From: Thermohalobaculum sp050331395
GTDB taxonomy: Bacteria > Pseudomonadota > Alphaproteobacteria > Rhodobacterales > Rhodobacteraceae
Reading direction: 5' to 3'
DNA: 64,000 nucleotides
Assembly: GCA_050331395.1 (NCBI GenBank)
Contig: JBHJGX010000021.1
Location: 1 to 64,000, forward strand
The notes below the pieces were generated by a model. The model saw only the letters and a list, made by a program, of their open reading frames with translations, was not told the origin of the DNA and did not search any database. The first letter of the stretch is position 1; every line of letters starts with the position of its first letter. Shown here in pieces: positions 33,861 to 43,024 of the stretch. The position numbers and the translations under genes are program-made.

Positions 33861-36800
33861 TCAGACGTCGAGGAGAAGGACCCCGTCGTCGGTGAGATTG
33901 TCGAAGAAGGCGATGGTGTCGTCGTCCTCGGCGATCGAGAGCACCACCTCGCCCCGCGTCGCGGTGCCTGCGTCGAGATCGGCCACCAGAGTGTCGCGGC
34001 CCACATCCACGCTTTCCTCGCCGAACGCGTTCTCGATCAGCGTGTCCACGAAGTCCGCATTTCCGAGATCCGCGCCGTTGCGGACTTCGAATTCGAGGCT
34101 GTCGGCAAAAATCGACCCGAGCGCTTCTTTCGAGAAGAAGCCCGAGACGACCTCGCCGTACCAGTAGTTTAGCCCGAGCACGTCGTAGAGGCGGCCGAAG
34201 GCGACTTCGTAGATCCGCGCCAGGCAGTCGGCGAGGTCGTCCATGACCGGCAGAAGGGTGAAGTCGTTGTAGTCGAGCGTCGTCGGGTCGACCGCGGTTG
34301 TCTCGGCGGTGTCGTCCGCGAGGCGGACGGCGAACCCGTCGTCCACCGGCCGGAACCGCGTGGCGACGAGCGCGGCGTCGAAGCCCACCGTCTCGGCGTC
34401 GACCGTCTGCTCCTGGCCGAGCGTGACGTCGATCCGCTCGATCCGGGCCTCGGCCGCTTCGATGTTGCGCGGGTCGAAGGTCGCATTGCCGGGGATACCG
34501 ACGAGGTCCGCGACCTTGCCGAGATCGGTGTATTTGAAGTTGACGTCGAAATTCTGTATCTCGCCGTCTTCCGGGTCGGGGAACACGTTCACCGGCTCGT
34601 TGTTGCCGTCCTGGGTGACCAGAAGGCCGTTCGGGAACGCATCCCCGAGGGGCGCGGAGAAGATGTCGAGCCCGTCGGATTCCTGCACGCCGTCGAGGCC
34701 GGCCTCCTCGTCGTCGCGGATCGCGAAGGACCCGAGATAGTCATTCGTCAGCCGGTCGAACGCCGCGAAGGTGGCGTCGCCCTGGCTCGAGACCAGGATC
34801 GCGCCCGTGCCGTTCTCGCCATAGTGGATCGAGACGCCCTCGAGGTCCGGGGTGAAAAAGTCGGCGTCGATCGGAGCGACGATTTGCACGCCCGTGCCGT
34901 CGGTCGGCTCGGCGCCGAACGCGACGAGGCCCAGTTCTTCCTCGACCGAGACATAGACGCGGCCCAGCTCGCGGTCGACGGCGATGCCTTCGGACTGGAA
35001 GTCGGCCGGATCTTCGCCCTCGGGCACCGGCAGCTCGATCGTGCGGACGATTTCGGCATTGAAGCCGCCGAGCCCGTCGGGGTTCAGCGCGAGTTGGGCA
35101 ATCTGGTTGCCATCGGCCTGGGTGACGAAGATGTATTCCGTGCCGTCTTCGAGCGACGTGTAGGTTGCGAGGCCATAGGCGGTCGCCTCGCCGTCGTCGA
35201 CGCCGAAGATCGTCTCAGGCACCGAAATCAGGCTGAGCTCGCCGCCCGAGATTTCCGTCAGCGTGCCCGCATCCGGGTCGATTTGGAAGAAGGCGAGCGT
35301 GTCGTTCGCCCGGTCCGAGGCGACGATCAAATCCGACGGCTCCGTAACCAAGTCGCCGACGATGATATCGTAGATCACATCGACGTTGTTATACCGGATC
35401 CCGTCTTGCTCGATCCGCGAGATCTCTTCGCCGGCGAGATCGTAGACCCGGAGGCCGCCGTTTTTCATCGAGGTCACGACGAGCGACTGGTTGGGATCGG
35501 TGGGGTGGAGATAGATCGCCGGGTCGTCCGGATCCGGGCCTTCCTCGACGAAGAGCTCATCGGTCACCGCGCGGCCCGTATCCGGGTTGTCGGTGAAGAG
35601 CCCGTCGACGCCGCTCGAGAGGAACCGTGCGTAGTTCTCCTCGGCCGTCAGATCGAGGCCCTCGCTGCCGGCACCGAGGCTCTCGTCGCGGTGGGTGTAG
35701 GCATGCACGAGAAGATCGGCCGCCTGCGCATCCTCGACCAGCGTCGTCTGCGTGGTGTCGTCGTTGAAGATCAGGCTGAGGGTCGGGCCGACGCCCTCGG
35801 CATAGCTCTCCGCCAGCGCGGCCAGACCCTCGGGCGTCAGGAAATCGCCCGAGACAGTGGTCTCGGTGATCAGCGGTAGGCTCGCATAGGCCGAAAGATC
35901 GCCCGCCGCCTGCGCCTGGAAAATATCGAAGGTCGGGAAGGTCGGCGCATTGAAGAGCAGCTGGACGAGCGGCAGGTCGACGCCGGCGGCCGGCATCACG
36001 GTCTCCTGCAGATCGAGGAGATTGGCCACCTCGAAGCTCTGGATGAACACCCGGTCGGGGTCGGTGAAGCCGGTGTCGACCAGCGTCTGGATCAGCGGCT
36101 CTTCGAGGCTGAGGCCGATCGCGTCGAAATAGCTCGGCTCTTTGGTCTCGGGGTAGATGCCGACGATCTGGCCGGTGTCGGCCTCGACCTCTTGGACGAG
36201 CTGGATGATCTCCTCGAGCGTCGGGATCTCGAATTGGCCGTCGAATTCGGCCGATTGCGGGCGAACATCGGGCTCGTCCTCGACGGCGCGGAGCGTCTTG
36301 ATCTCCTCGAGGGTGAAGTCCTCGGCGAACCAGCCGGTCACGCTGCCGAAGAGCCCGTCGGAGGAGAAGCCGATATCCTTGGTGGTCAGGCGGTCGGCGA
36401 ATTCGGGGCGGGTTGCCACATCGGTCGAGGCGAAGGTGATCACCGGATCGCCATTGTCGTCGAGCACGACATTGCCGTCCTCGTCGGTCTCGACTGTGGC
36501 GAGCCAGGGCTCGTGGCGGGCGATCAGCACGCCGTCCGAGGTCGAGACGAGATCAGGCTCGATGAAGTCGGCGCCCGCGTCGATGGCCAGCTGGTAGGCT
36601 TCGAGCGTGTGCTCCGGCCGGTCGGCCGAGAAGCCGCGATGCGCGATCACGAGCGGCGTCGGTCCCGGATAGCGGAGCTCGGACGGCGTCTCGAGATCCG
36701 GGGTGATCGTCGGCACCGTGCCGAGATCGAGGTTGATCGCGATGAATTGGTTGGCCTGCGGGCCGAAGGCCGAGAAGTTGTCGTCGGACATCACGATGAG

Positions 36801-39038
36801 CGGCACTGTGCCATCGGCGTTCTGCGGCCCGAGCGCGAGCGCCTCGATATTGTCGGGCTCGATGCCGAACACGCCCAGATCGACCAGGAGGTCTTTGCGC
36901 ATCAGCTCATCGACGAGCGGTTCGCCGTCTTCGTCGAACGGGATCGCGTCGACGCCGGAGACGTCGGTCGCGCCCTGGATCGAGGTCAAGTAGATCTTAC
37001 CGGTGTAGCCACGGTCATCGATGGTGGCGGTCTCGGGCAGCGAGAACGACCGTTCAAGGGCGAGGAACGTGCCCTCGTTGTCGATGGCGATAAGCTCGAC
37101 GAGCCCCGAGTCCGCGAAGCCCTCGGTGGGCACGGCGATCCGATCGACCTCGTAGATGTACTCGGCAATCGGCTCGAGCGTTTCGGCGTCGTATTCGATC
37201 ACTCGCGGATAGGCCGGCGTGTCGAAGGTCGCCCGGCCGCCGTCCTGGACGAGCCCGCCTTCGGTCGCGGTGAAGAGCCGTTCCTCGTTCGGTGTGACCG
37301 TGAGGCTTTCGAAGCCGAGATTGTTGATCACGCCGGAGATCCGGGTGCCGTCTGCGTCTTCGACCGGCAGGAATTTCGCGTCCGGCAGGACCGTGTCGGT
37401 GAGCTGGCCGGTCTCGGCATCGAAGAAATAGAGCGCCGGGTTGCCGTCGGCGTCGCGCTCAGACGAGATCACCAGCTCGCCCGCCGGTCCGAAGGCGATG
37501 CCCTCGAGATCCGGGTTCAGATCGTTCAGCACATTGCCGTCCGCGTCGGTCAGCGTGAGGACGCCGAGGATCGTAACGTCGCCCTCGTCGAGGCTGCCGT
37601 CGGAGAGGTCGATGGCCAGCTCGTAGACCCGCGGAGAGGAGGTCGGCGCGCCGGTGTCGTCTTCGAGCCCGCGGTCGTCGGAGACCGCGAGGTAGGTGCC
37701 GGTGACCGGGTTGCGCACGAGGCCCGACAGCCCGCCGAGGACGGTGCCCTCGAATTCGGTGCCCGACGGGATCTCGACGAGGCCGGCAAAGCCCGTGCCC
37801 TCGACGATCGTCCGGTTCGGGTCGTCGCGGGTGCCGTCCTCGGTGATCGCCAGATCGACTTGCACAAGGCGGTGGTCAGAGGACGGGAACGGGAAGGTGC
37901 CGACGAGGTCGAAGGTCGGATCCGTCGTCTCGGGCCAGAAGACTGCGCCGTCCACATAGTCGAAGCCCGCAACCGAGGGCAGCGCATAATCGACGCGAAG
38001 GTTCGCGACCGTGGTGTCGGGGCCGAAATCCGCCGTGTCGAAGGCCGGGTTGCCGATATTCGTATCGTTGAGCGCGCCTTGGAGGACCGCCTGTTCGGCG
38101 CCGCCCGGGCCCGCGGGCGTGATCGAGGCGTCGGTGGTTGAGCCGAGGATCAGCGGGTTGTCGAAGAATTGGTTGGCGGCGCCGTTCCGGCTGTCGCCGT
38201 CGAACGGGTCGGCATTGTAATCGCCGACGATCACGAAGCGCTCGCCCTGGTCGAGCCCGCCGGTGCGGCCCTGGTCATCGTAAATGTAGTCCGCGCCTTG
38301 GACGTAATCGTTCCAGAAGCGGATTTCGTCCGAATTGAGTTTGCCGTTACGGTCCTCCACGCCGTCGAAGACCGGCGGGGTCGGGTGCGCAGCGAGGATG
38401 TGGACCACTTCGCCATCCACGACGACCGGCAGATCCACGTGGTTCTTGGCCGAAAGGCGAACCGCGGCGGCTTCTTCTTCGGTGTAGAAGCTCGTGTTCG
38501 GGTCGTCGGGGTTCGCCGGGTCGAAGGGGCGCTCCGGATCGAAGAGCGGGCGCTCGCCCTCGGTGACGTCGAAGAGGAGCGCATCGGGCATGTCCGCCCA
38601 GCGGAACTCCTGAAACGTGCGGACCTCGTCTTCGAGGATCGGGAATTTCGAGTAGATCACGAAGGCGAACTGGCCCTCGAAAAAGCCGAAGCCGAACGCG
38701 TCGTTCGGGCCGTCGCCGACGGTGCCGCTGTTATCGAGGTCGAAGCCCGACTGAAGCCCGGTATTCGACGGGGCCACATAGACGAAGGGATACTCGACCG
38801 GGTCGACGCCGTTTTGGCCGACTTCGAGATAATTCGTGCGGAAGAGATCCGCCGCCGTGCCGTCGGCGTCGAAGTCGAACTCGTTGACGAGGACGACGTC
38901 CGGGTTGCTGCGTTGGATGATCTCCGCGACCGCCTGAGCCTGGGCGTTGTCGGGTGTCGAGAGGTCGGTGATCAGCTCGCCGGCATTCGACCGGTTGAGC
39001 GACGCATTGAAGGATGCGACACGGATCTGCGGTTCCAT
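33861..39038 (-). CDS. Giant multidomain phosphoesterase/phytase with DUF4214 tail
   Basis: A 1725-residue, strongly acidic protein without a Sec signal. Order: (1) endonuclease/exonuclease/phosphatase domain, about 1-400, with VLVNEFDFD, VGDYNADPFDGDS and SSDHRLVQVDL; (2) phytase-esterase-like beta-propeller, about 420-780 (GLSGLVRNPVTGTYLAVSDD); (3) glycerophosphodiester phosphodiesterase domain, about 790-1160, with LVIAHRGFSADRPEHTLEAY, FIEPDLVSTSDGVLIARHEP; (4) beta-propeller phytase, about 1162-1515 (PDDPAIYLHPTDPNQSLVVT, SEGIAVDRELGRVYVS); (5) DUF4214-like tail to LTDDGVLLLDV. Catalytic residues of domains 1 and 3 look intact. Likely exported by a type I system to release phosphate from diesters, nucleic acids and phytate. 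ATG at 39038 has GGGGGA upstream; ATG 39068 is the alternative. Confidence 0.88.
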   Translation of the reverse strand: MEPQIRVASFNASLNRSNAGELITDLSTPDNAQAQAVAEIIQRSNPDVVLVNEFDFDADGTAADLFRTNYLEVGQNGVDPVEYPFVYVAPSNTGLQSGFDLDNSGTVGDGPNDAFGFGFFEGQFAFVIYSKFPILEDEVRTFQEFRWADMPDALLFDVTEGERPLFDPERPFDPANPDDPNTSFYTEEEAAAVRLSAKNHVDLPVVVDGEVVHILAAHPTPPVFDGVEDRNGKLNSDEIRFWNDYVQGADYIYDDQGRTGGLDQGERFVIVGDYNADPFDGDSRNGAANQFFDNPLILGSTTDASITPAGPGGAEQAVLQGALNDTNIGNPAFDTADFGPDTTVANLRVDYALPSVAGFDYVDGAVFWPETTDPTFDLVGTFPFPSSDHRLVQVDLAITEDGTRDDPNRTIVEGTGFAGLVEIPSGTEFEGTVLGGLSGLVRNPVTGTYLAVSDDRGLEDDTGAPTSSPRVYELAIDLSDGSLDEGDVTILGVLTLTDADGNVLNDLNPDLEGIAFGPAGELVISSERDADGNPALYFFDAETGQLTDTVLPDAKFLPVEDADGTRISGVINNLGFESLTVTPNEERLFTATEGGLVQDGGRATFDTPAYPRVIEYDAETLEPIAEYIYEVDRIAVPTEGFADSGLVELIAIDNEGTFLALERSFSLPETATIDDRGYTGKIYLTSIQGATDVSGVDAIPFDEDGEPLVDELMRKDLLVDLGVFGIEPDNIEALALGPQNADGTVPLIVMSDDNFSAFGPQANQFIAINLDLGTVPTITPDLETPSELRYPGPTPLVIAHRGFSADRPEHTLEAYQLAIDAGADFIEPDLVSTSDGVLIARHEPWLATVETDEDGNVVLDDNGDPVITFASTDVATRPEFADRLTTKDIGFSSDGLFGSVTGWFAEDFTLEEIKTLRAVEDEPDVRPQSAEFDGQFEIPTLEEIIQLVQEVEADTGQIVGIYPETKEPSYFDAIGLSLEEPLIQTLVDTGFTDPDRVFIQSFEVANLLDLQETVMPAAGVDLPLVQLLFNAPTFPTFDIFQAQAAGDLSAYASLPLITETTVSGDFLTPEGLAALAESYAEGVGPTLSLIFNDDTTQTTLVEDAQAADLLVHAYTHRDESLGAGSEGLDLTAEENYARFLSSGVDGLFTDNPDTGRAVTDELFVEEGPDPDDPAIYLHPTDPNQSLVVTSMKNGGLRVYDLAGEEISRIEQDGIRYNNVDVIYDIIVGDLVTEPSDLIVASDRANDTLAFFQIDPDAGTLTEISGGELSLISVPETIFGVDDGEATAYGLATYTSLEDGTEYIFVTQADGNQIAQLALNPDGLGGFNAEIVRTIELPVPEGEDPADFQSEGIAVDRELGRVYVSVEEELGLVAFGAEPTDGTGVQIVAPIDADFFTPDLEGVSIHYGENGTGAILVSSQGDATFAAFDRLTNDYLGSFAIRDDEEAGLDGVQESDGLDIFSAPLGDAFPNGLLVTQDGNNEPVNVFPDPEDGEIQNFDVNFKYTDLGKVADLVGIPGNATFDPRNIEAAEARIERIDVTLGQEQTVDAETVGFDAALVATRFRPVDDGFAVRLADDTAETTAVDPTTLDYNDFTLLPVMDDLADCLARIYEVAFGRLYDVLGLNYWYGEVVSGFFSKEALGSIFADSLEFEVRNGADLGNADFVDTLIENAFGEESVDVGRDTLVADLDAGTATRGEVVLSIAEDDDTIAFFDNLTDDGVLLLDV

Positions 39039-39236
39039 CGGGTCCCCCGGGGTGTTTATGGAACACATAGGATCGCTGCGCTTGGTGGCTGTCCCGCGAC
39101 GCTGCCGTAACAGTTTCGCGACGGCCGATCACATTGCCGACCAGGCGGCGTCGGGGGCCTCGCCGCGGGCGCTTTCCCCGGAAGACCGGGCGTGCCACTC
39201 TGGTGCGGGTCCGGGAGATGGATCGGAGGGGGCCGC

Positions 39237-41417
39237 GTGAAGAAGCTTCTGCCCTATTTCGTCGGCTTCGCCGCGCTGCTCCTCGCGCTCGGGATCCGGG
39301 TGCTCGATCCGGCGCCCGTTGCACGGGTGCGGCAGATCGTATTCGACACCTATCAGCAGATCAAGCCGCGGGACTATCGCCCCGCCGGCGTTCGGATCGT
39401 GGATATCGACGAGGCGTCGATCGGGCGGCTCGGCCAGTGGCCCTGGTCGCGGGTCGTGCTCGCCGATCTGGTCGACGCGCTCCGCGAGATGGGGGCGGCG
39501 GTGATCGCCTTCGACGTGGTTTTCGCCGAGCGCGACCGGACGGCGCCCTCCGAGATCGCCCGCAGCCTGGGCGGCGGTCGGCTGACCGAGGAGGCCAGGC
39601 GCGCGCTCGGGGTGCTGCCCGACCCGGACGAGGTCTTTGCCGCCGCAATTGCGCGGGGTCGGGTCGTGACGGGCTTTGCCCCGGGCGTCGAGGGGCAGGC
39701 GACACCGCCGCCCCGTCCGGCGGGGTTTGCCCATCGTGGGCCCGAGCCCGGCCCGGCGCTCAGGACCTTCCCGCGCGCGACCGGCAATCTCCCGGCGCTC
39801 TCCGGCGCGGCGGCGGGCAATGGCAGCTTCGGCATCGTCAATGACGGCGACACGGTCGTGCGCCGGGTGCCGCTTTATCAGCGGGCGGCGGGGCTCGTGG
39901 TGCCCTCGCTCGCGGCGGAGGCGCTCCGGGTCGGGCAGGGCGCCTCGACGCATCTGCTCGCGACCGCGGGCGGAGACGGCACCCCGGTGACGATGACCGC
40001 GGCCAAGATCGGCCGGATCGAGATCCCGACGACGGCCACGGGCGAGATCGTGCTCTATGACACCGGGCCCGTCACCGACCGGTCGGTGCCCGCCTGGCGG
40101 GTGCTCGATCCTGCATCCGAGGCCCGGCTCCGCCCCGAGATCGCCGGGCATATCGTGCTGATCGGGGCGAGCGCGGCCGGCCTCAAGGACCTCCGCGCGA
40201 CGCCGCTCGCGCCGTCCGTCGCCGGGGTGACGATCCATGCGCAGGGGCTCGAGCAGGCGATCCTCGGCGAGCATCTGGCGCGGCCCGATTGGGCGCTCGG
40301 GCTCGAGCTCGTGCTGCTCGCGGCGATCGGCGGGGGGCTGGTGCTCCTCTTGCCGCTTGTCGGGCCGGTGGCCTGTGCGGCGATCGCGGCGACCGCGACG
40401 GCGGCGGGGATCGGGGCGTCCTGGTGGGCGTTTTCGGAGAAGCTCTTCCTCCTCGATCCGATCTATCCCGCGCTCGGGGTGATCGGCATCGCGATCCCGA
40501 CGACCACCGCGCTCTTTGTCCAGACCGAAGCGGAGAAGCGCTTTGTCCGAACAGCCTTTGCGCGATACCTCTCGCCGGCGCTGGTCGAACGGCTTGCGGC
40601 CGACCCGGAGGCGCTTCGCCTCGGCGGCGAGGACCGGCAGCTCACGCTGATGTTCACCGACATCCGCAGATTCACCTCGGTCTCCGAGGCGATGACGCCC
40701 GAACAGCTCACCCGTTTCATGAACCGCTATCTGACGGTGATGTCAAACGAGATCCTCGCCCGCGACGGTTTCATCGACAAGTATATCGGCGATGCGATCA
40801 TGGCGTTCTGGAATGCGCCGCTCGATGTGGCGGACCATCCGCGGGCGGCCTGCGCGGCGGCCCTCGACATGCGCCGGGCGCTTGCCGGTTTCAATGCCGA
40901 GCGGCGCGACGAGCTTGCCGCCCTCGGGCTCCCGATCACGGCGATCTCGATCGGTGTCGGGCTGCACACCGGAACCTGCAATGTCGGGAACATGGGCTCG
41001 GAGGACCGGCTGAATTACTCGGTGCTCGGGGACAATGTGAACGTGACCGCGCGGATCGAGGGCCAGACCAAGACCTATGGCGTCGATATCCTGATCAGCG
41101 AGGCGACGCGGGAGGCGGTGGGCGAGGCCTTTGCCGCGCTCGAGGTCGACACGGTGCAGGTGAAGGGCCGACGCCAGCCGGTGCGGCTCTTTGCGCTCGT
41201 CGGCCGGACCGAGGAGGTCGCGGGGCCGGTCTGGGAGGATTTCTCGGCGCGCCACGGGACCATGATTGCGGCATGGGCTGCGGGCGACCGGGCGACCGCC
41301 GCGGAGATGGCTGCGGCGCTTGCGGCCGAGGTGGCGGCGGCTCCGGCCTGGCTGCCGGCGGGCTGTCGGCTCGCCGGGGTTTATGCGCTCTATGCCGAGC
41401 GGACCGCCGCCGCCTGA
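39237..41417 (+). CDS. CHASE2-domain class III adenylate/guanylate cyclase
   Basis: A 726-residue membrane signalling enzyme. It has an N-terminal helix (LLPYFVGFAALLLALGIRVL), an extracytoplasmic CHASE2 sensor (about 25-340; VRIVDIDEASIGRLGQWPWS, AAVIAFDVVFAERD), three membrane helices (about 353-435) and a class III cyclase domain (about 462-670). The metal-binding Asps are in LMFTDIRRFTSV and FIDKYIGDAIMAFW; the Lys of the latter with the Ser of LNYSVLGDNVN fits ATP rather than GTP. GTG start preceded by GGAGGGGG. Followed by a converging FecR-domain gene three bases away, a known kind of partner. The signal sensed is unknown. Confidence 0.9.
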   Translation: MKKLLPYFVGFAALLLALGIRVLDPAPVARVRQIVFDTYQQIKPRDYRPAGVRIVDIDEASIGRLGQWPWSRVVLADLVDALREMGAAVIAFDVVFAERDRTAPSEIARSLGGGRLTEEARRALGVLPDPDEVFAAAIARGRVVTGFAPGVEGQATPPPRPAGFAHRGPEPGPALRTFPRATGNLPALSGAAAGNGSFGIVNDGDTVVRRVPLYQRAAGLVVPSLAAEALRVGQGASTHLLATAGGDGTPVTMTAAKIGRIEIPTTATGEIVLYDTGPVTDRSVPAWRVLDPASEARLRPEIAGHIVLIGASAAGLKDLRATPLAPSVAGVTIHAQGLEQAILGEHLARPDWALGLELVLLAAIGGGLVLLLPLVGPVACAAIAATATAAGIGASWWAFSEKLFLLDPIYPALGVIGIAIPTTTALFVQTEAEKRFVRTAFARYLSPALVERLAADPEALRLGGEDRQLTLMFTDIRRFTSVSEAMTPEQLTRFMNRYLTVMSNEILARDGFIDKYIGDAIMAFWNAPLDVADHPRAACAAALDMRRALAGFNAERRDELAALGLPITAISIGVGLHTGTCNVGNMGSEDRLNYSVLGDNVNVTARIEGQTKTYGVDILISEATREAVGEAFAALEVDTVQVKGRRQPVRLFALVGRTEEVAGPVWEDFSARHGTMIAAWAAGDRATAAEMAAALAAEVAAAPAWLPAGCRLAGVYALYAERTAAA

Positions 41418-41420
41418 GCC

Positions 41421-42881
41421 TTACTCGACGGCAACCGCGTTCGGGAAATCGGTGAATTCGAGCACGCGGGTTGCCGTGCCGGTCGCGTCGATCTCGTAGG
41501 CGACGAAGGTGTTGCCGGCCCCGCCCGCGGGCGGCTCGACAAGATCCACGAGCGTGCCGTCGATCACCGTCGTCCCCCCCGGGCCCCGCCGGATCAGCCC
41601 GTTCTGCAAGAGCGCAACCAGCGCGTTCGCATCATCCGCGAGGCTCGTCGAGCCGAACTCTTGATCGGTGAAGTTGAAGACCGAGAGCCGCGTCGGACCG
41701 CCGCTGCCGAGGAAGTTCACCGTGATCACCTCGCTGTTCTCGATATTCGAGGAGACGGCACCGAGCTCGGCGAGGGGCAACCCGTTCGGTCCGGGCGGCG
41801 CGGTCTCCTGGGCAAAGAACACGTGATACCGCGAGGAGGTGCCGGGGACTGGTCCCGTCGCGTGCAGATCGAGGTCGAGATCCCCCTCCCAAGTGAGCTG
41901 CGCGAAAAAGGGCACCGCAACCACGGGCGGCGCGGACGGGGTGCCGGTGGCGACCTCTTCGATCACGTCGACGATCTCCGAGGGCGGGCGGTCGTCAATC
42001 TGGTCCGTCGACGAGCTGTCGGTCAGGAATTCGTATTCGCTGGTCACGAGCTCGAACTGGCGGAGCCCGGTCTCGCGGGTCTCGGCGACATCTTGGCCGG
42101 CGATCTGGACCGCCCCGAGGGGTCCGCCCGCCTGCCCAGGCAGCGGGCCGATCGTGCGGGTCGCATCGGCGCGCCGGGTGGCGGGGCGGAGTTCGCTGTG
42201 AAGTTGGGCGATGAGTGCGTCGGGGATGCGCTCCGGATCGCCCGGGGCCTGGCCGCGAGTAACGAAGGCGCCGAAGCCCGCCCGGCGTACCTCGGTCACG
42301 CCGAATTCGTTTCTTAGGATGCAACCCCCCGGACGGGCGAGCGCGTTGTTGGCGCGGCCGGGGCCGAGCACGCCGCAAAACCAGGTCTCGGCGCGATCGG
42401 GCACCTGGGCGATCAAGAGCGCGGTGCCCCGGATGCCGATGGTCGCGGCCGGCGTGTCGACGGTGACGTTCTCCGGGTTGACCGCGCCGATCTGGCCCGA
42501 GACGTAGCGGAGGAAGCCCGTGGTCATCTCGGCGGCCATCTCCCCCGTGCCCGCGTCCGGGTCGTAGACGAACCGGTCGATGGTCAGATCAGACCCCGGA
42601 CCGACAGTGAAGACGGTCTCGTCGAGGAGAAGGACCTGCATGCGCGCCTCGGCGGCCGTGCGGATCCGGTCGTCGAGGAACATGTCCATTCCGTTCGTCG
42701 CGCGCACCGGGGCCGGTCGGGGCGGGCCCGAGACTTCGACCTCGTTCACCACGGCACTCGCGACACCCGCTTGGGTCTGGGCAAGCGCCGGTCCCGCGGC
42801 GACTGCGCCGACGAGCGCGGCCGCAGTTGCGAGGCGGCACCCGGTTGCTGCCCGTCGCGATCGTTCGATACCGGCACCCAT
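41421..42881 (-). CDS. FecR-domain periplasmic protein
   Basis: A 486-residue exported protein. The signal peptide covers residues 1-34 (LATAAALVGAVAAGPALAQ). The FecR domain is at about 45-190: VLLLDETVFTVGPGSDLTID, MTTGFLRYVSGQIG and VDTPAATIGIRGTALLI, the last being the strongest family motif. A Cys pair (WFCGVLG, GGCILR) follows. The C-terminal half contains a beta-rich WEGDLDLDLHATGP stretch that resembles carbohydrate- or Ca-binding modules. GGGGAGGG before the ATG fixes the start. Divergent (143 bp) from an outer-membrane barrel gene. No sigma factor lies beside it, so it is not a classical FecIR pair. Confidence 0.85.
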   Translation of the reverse strand: MGAGIERSRRAATGCRLATAAALVGAVAAGPALAQTQAGVASAVVNEVEVSGPPRPAPVRATNGMDMFLDDRIRTAAEARMQVLLLDETVFTVGPGSDLTIDRFVYDPDAGTGEMAAEMTTGFLRYVSGQIGAVNPENVTVDTPAATIGIRGTALLIAQVPDRAETWFCGVLGPGRANNALARPGGCILRNEFGVTEVRRAGFGAFVTRGQAPGDPERIPDALIAQLHSELRPATRRADATRTIGPLPGQAGGPLGAVQIAGQDVAETRETGLRQFELVTSEYEFLTDSSSTDQIDDRPPSEIVDVIEEVATGTPSAPPVVAVPFFAQLTWEGDLDLDLHATGPVPGTSSRYHVFFAQETAPPGPNGLPLAELGAVSSNIENSEVITVNFLGSGGPTRLSVFNFTDQEFGSTSLADDANALVALLQNGLIRRGPGGTTVIDGTLVDLVEPPAGGAGNTFVAYEIDATGTATRVLEFTDFPNAVAVE

Positions 42882-43024
42882 CGCGCCCTCCCCATCGGTA
42901 TTTGTGGCAAGATAACGTCCTCGGTCTGGCAAGACTGCGTCAAGTGTTATTGCGCTTTGCTACCCGTCCGGCATAGCGTTCGCGACGCAGGTGTGAGCCG
43001 CACCGCGAATGGGGGGCCGAAAAC

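Noticed and set aside
36192..38141. A 649-codon plus-strand frame inside the phosphoesterase gene
   Set aside because: No recognisable motif; the minus-strand gene has intact catalytic motifs over the same bases.
41421..42881. FecR protein as part of a classical iron-responsive sigma/anti-sigma pair
   Set aside because: No ECF sigma factor or TonB receptor gene is nearby, and the protein has a cleavable signal peptide rather than a cytoplasmic anti-sigma N-terminus.
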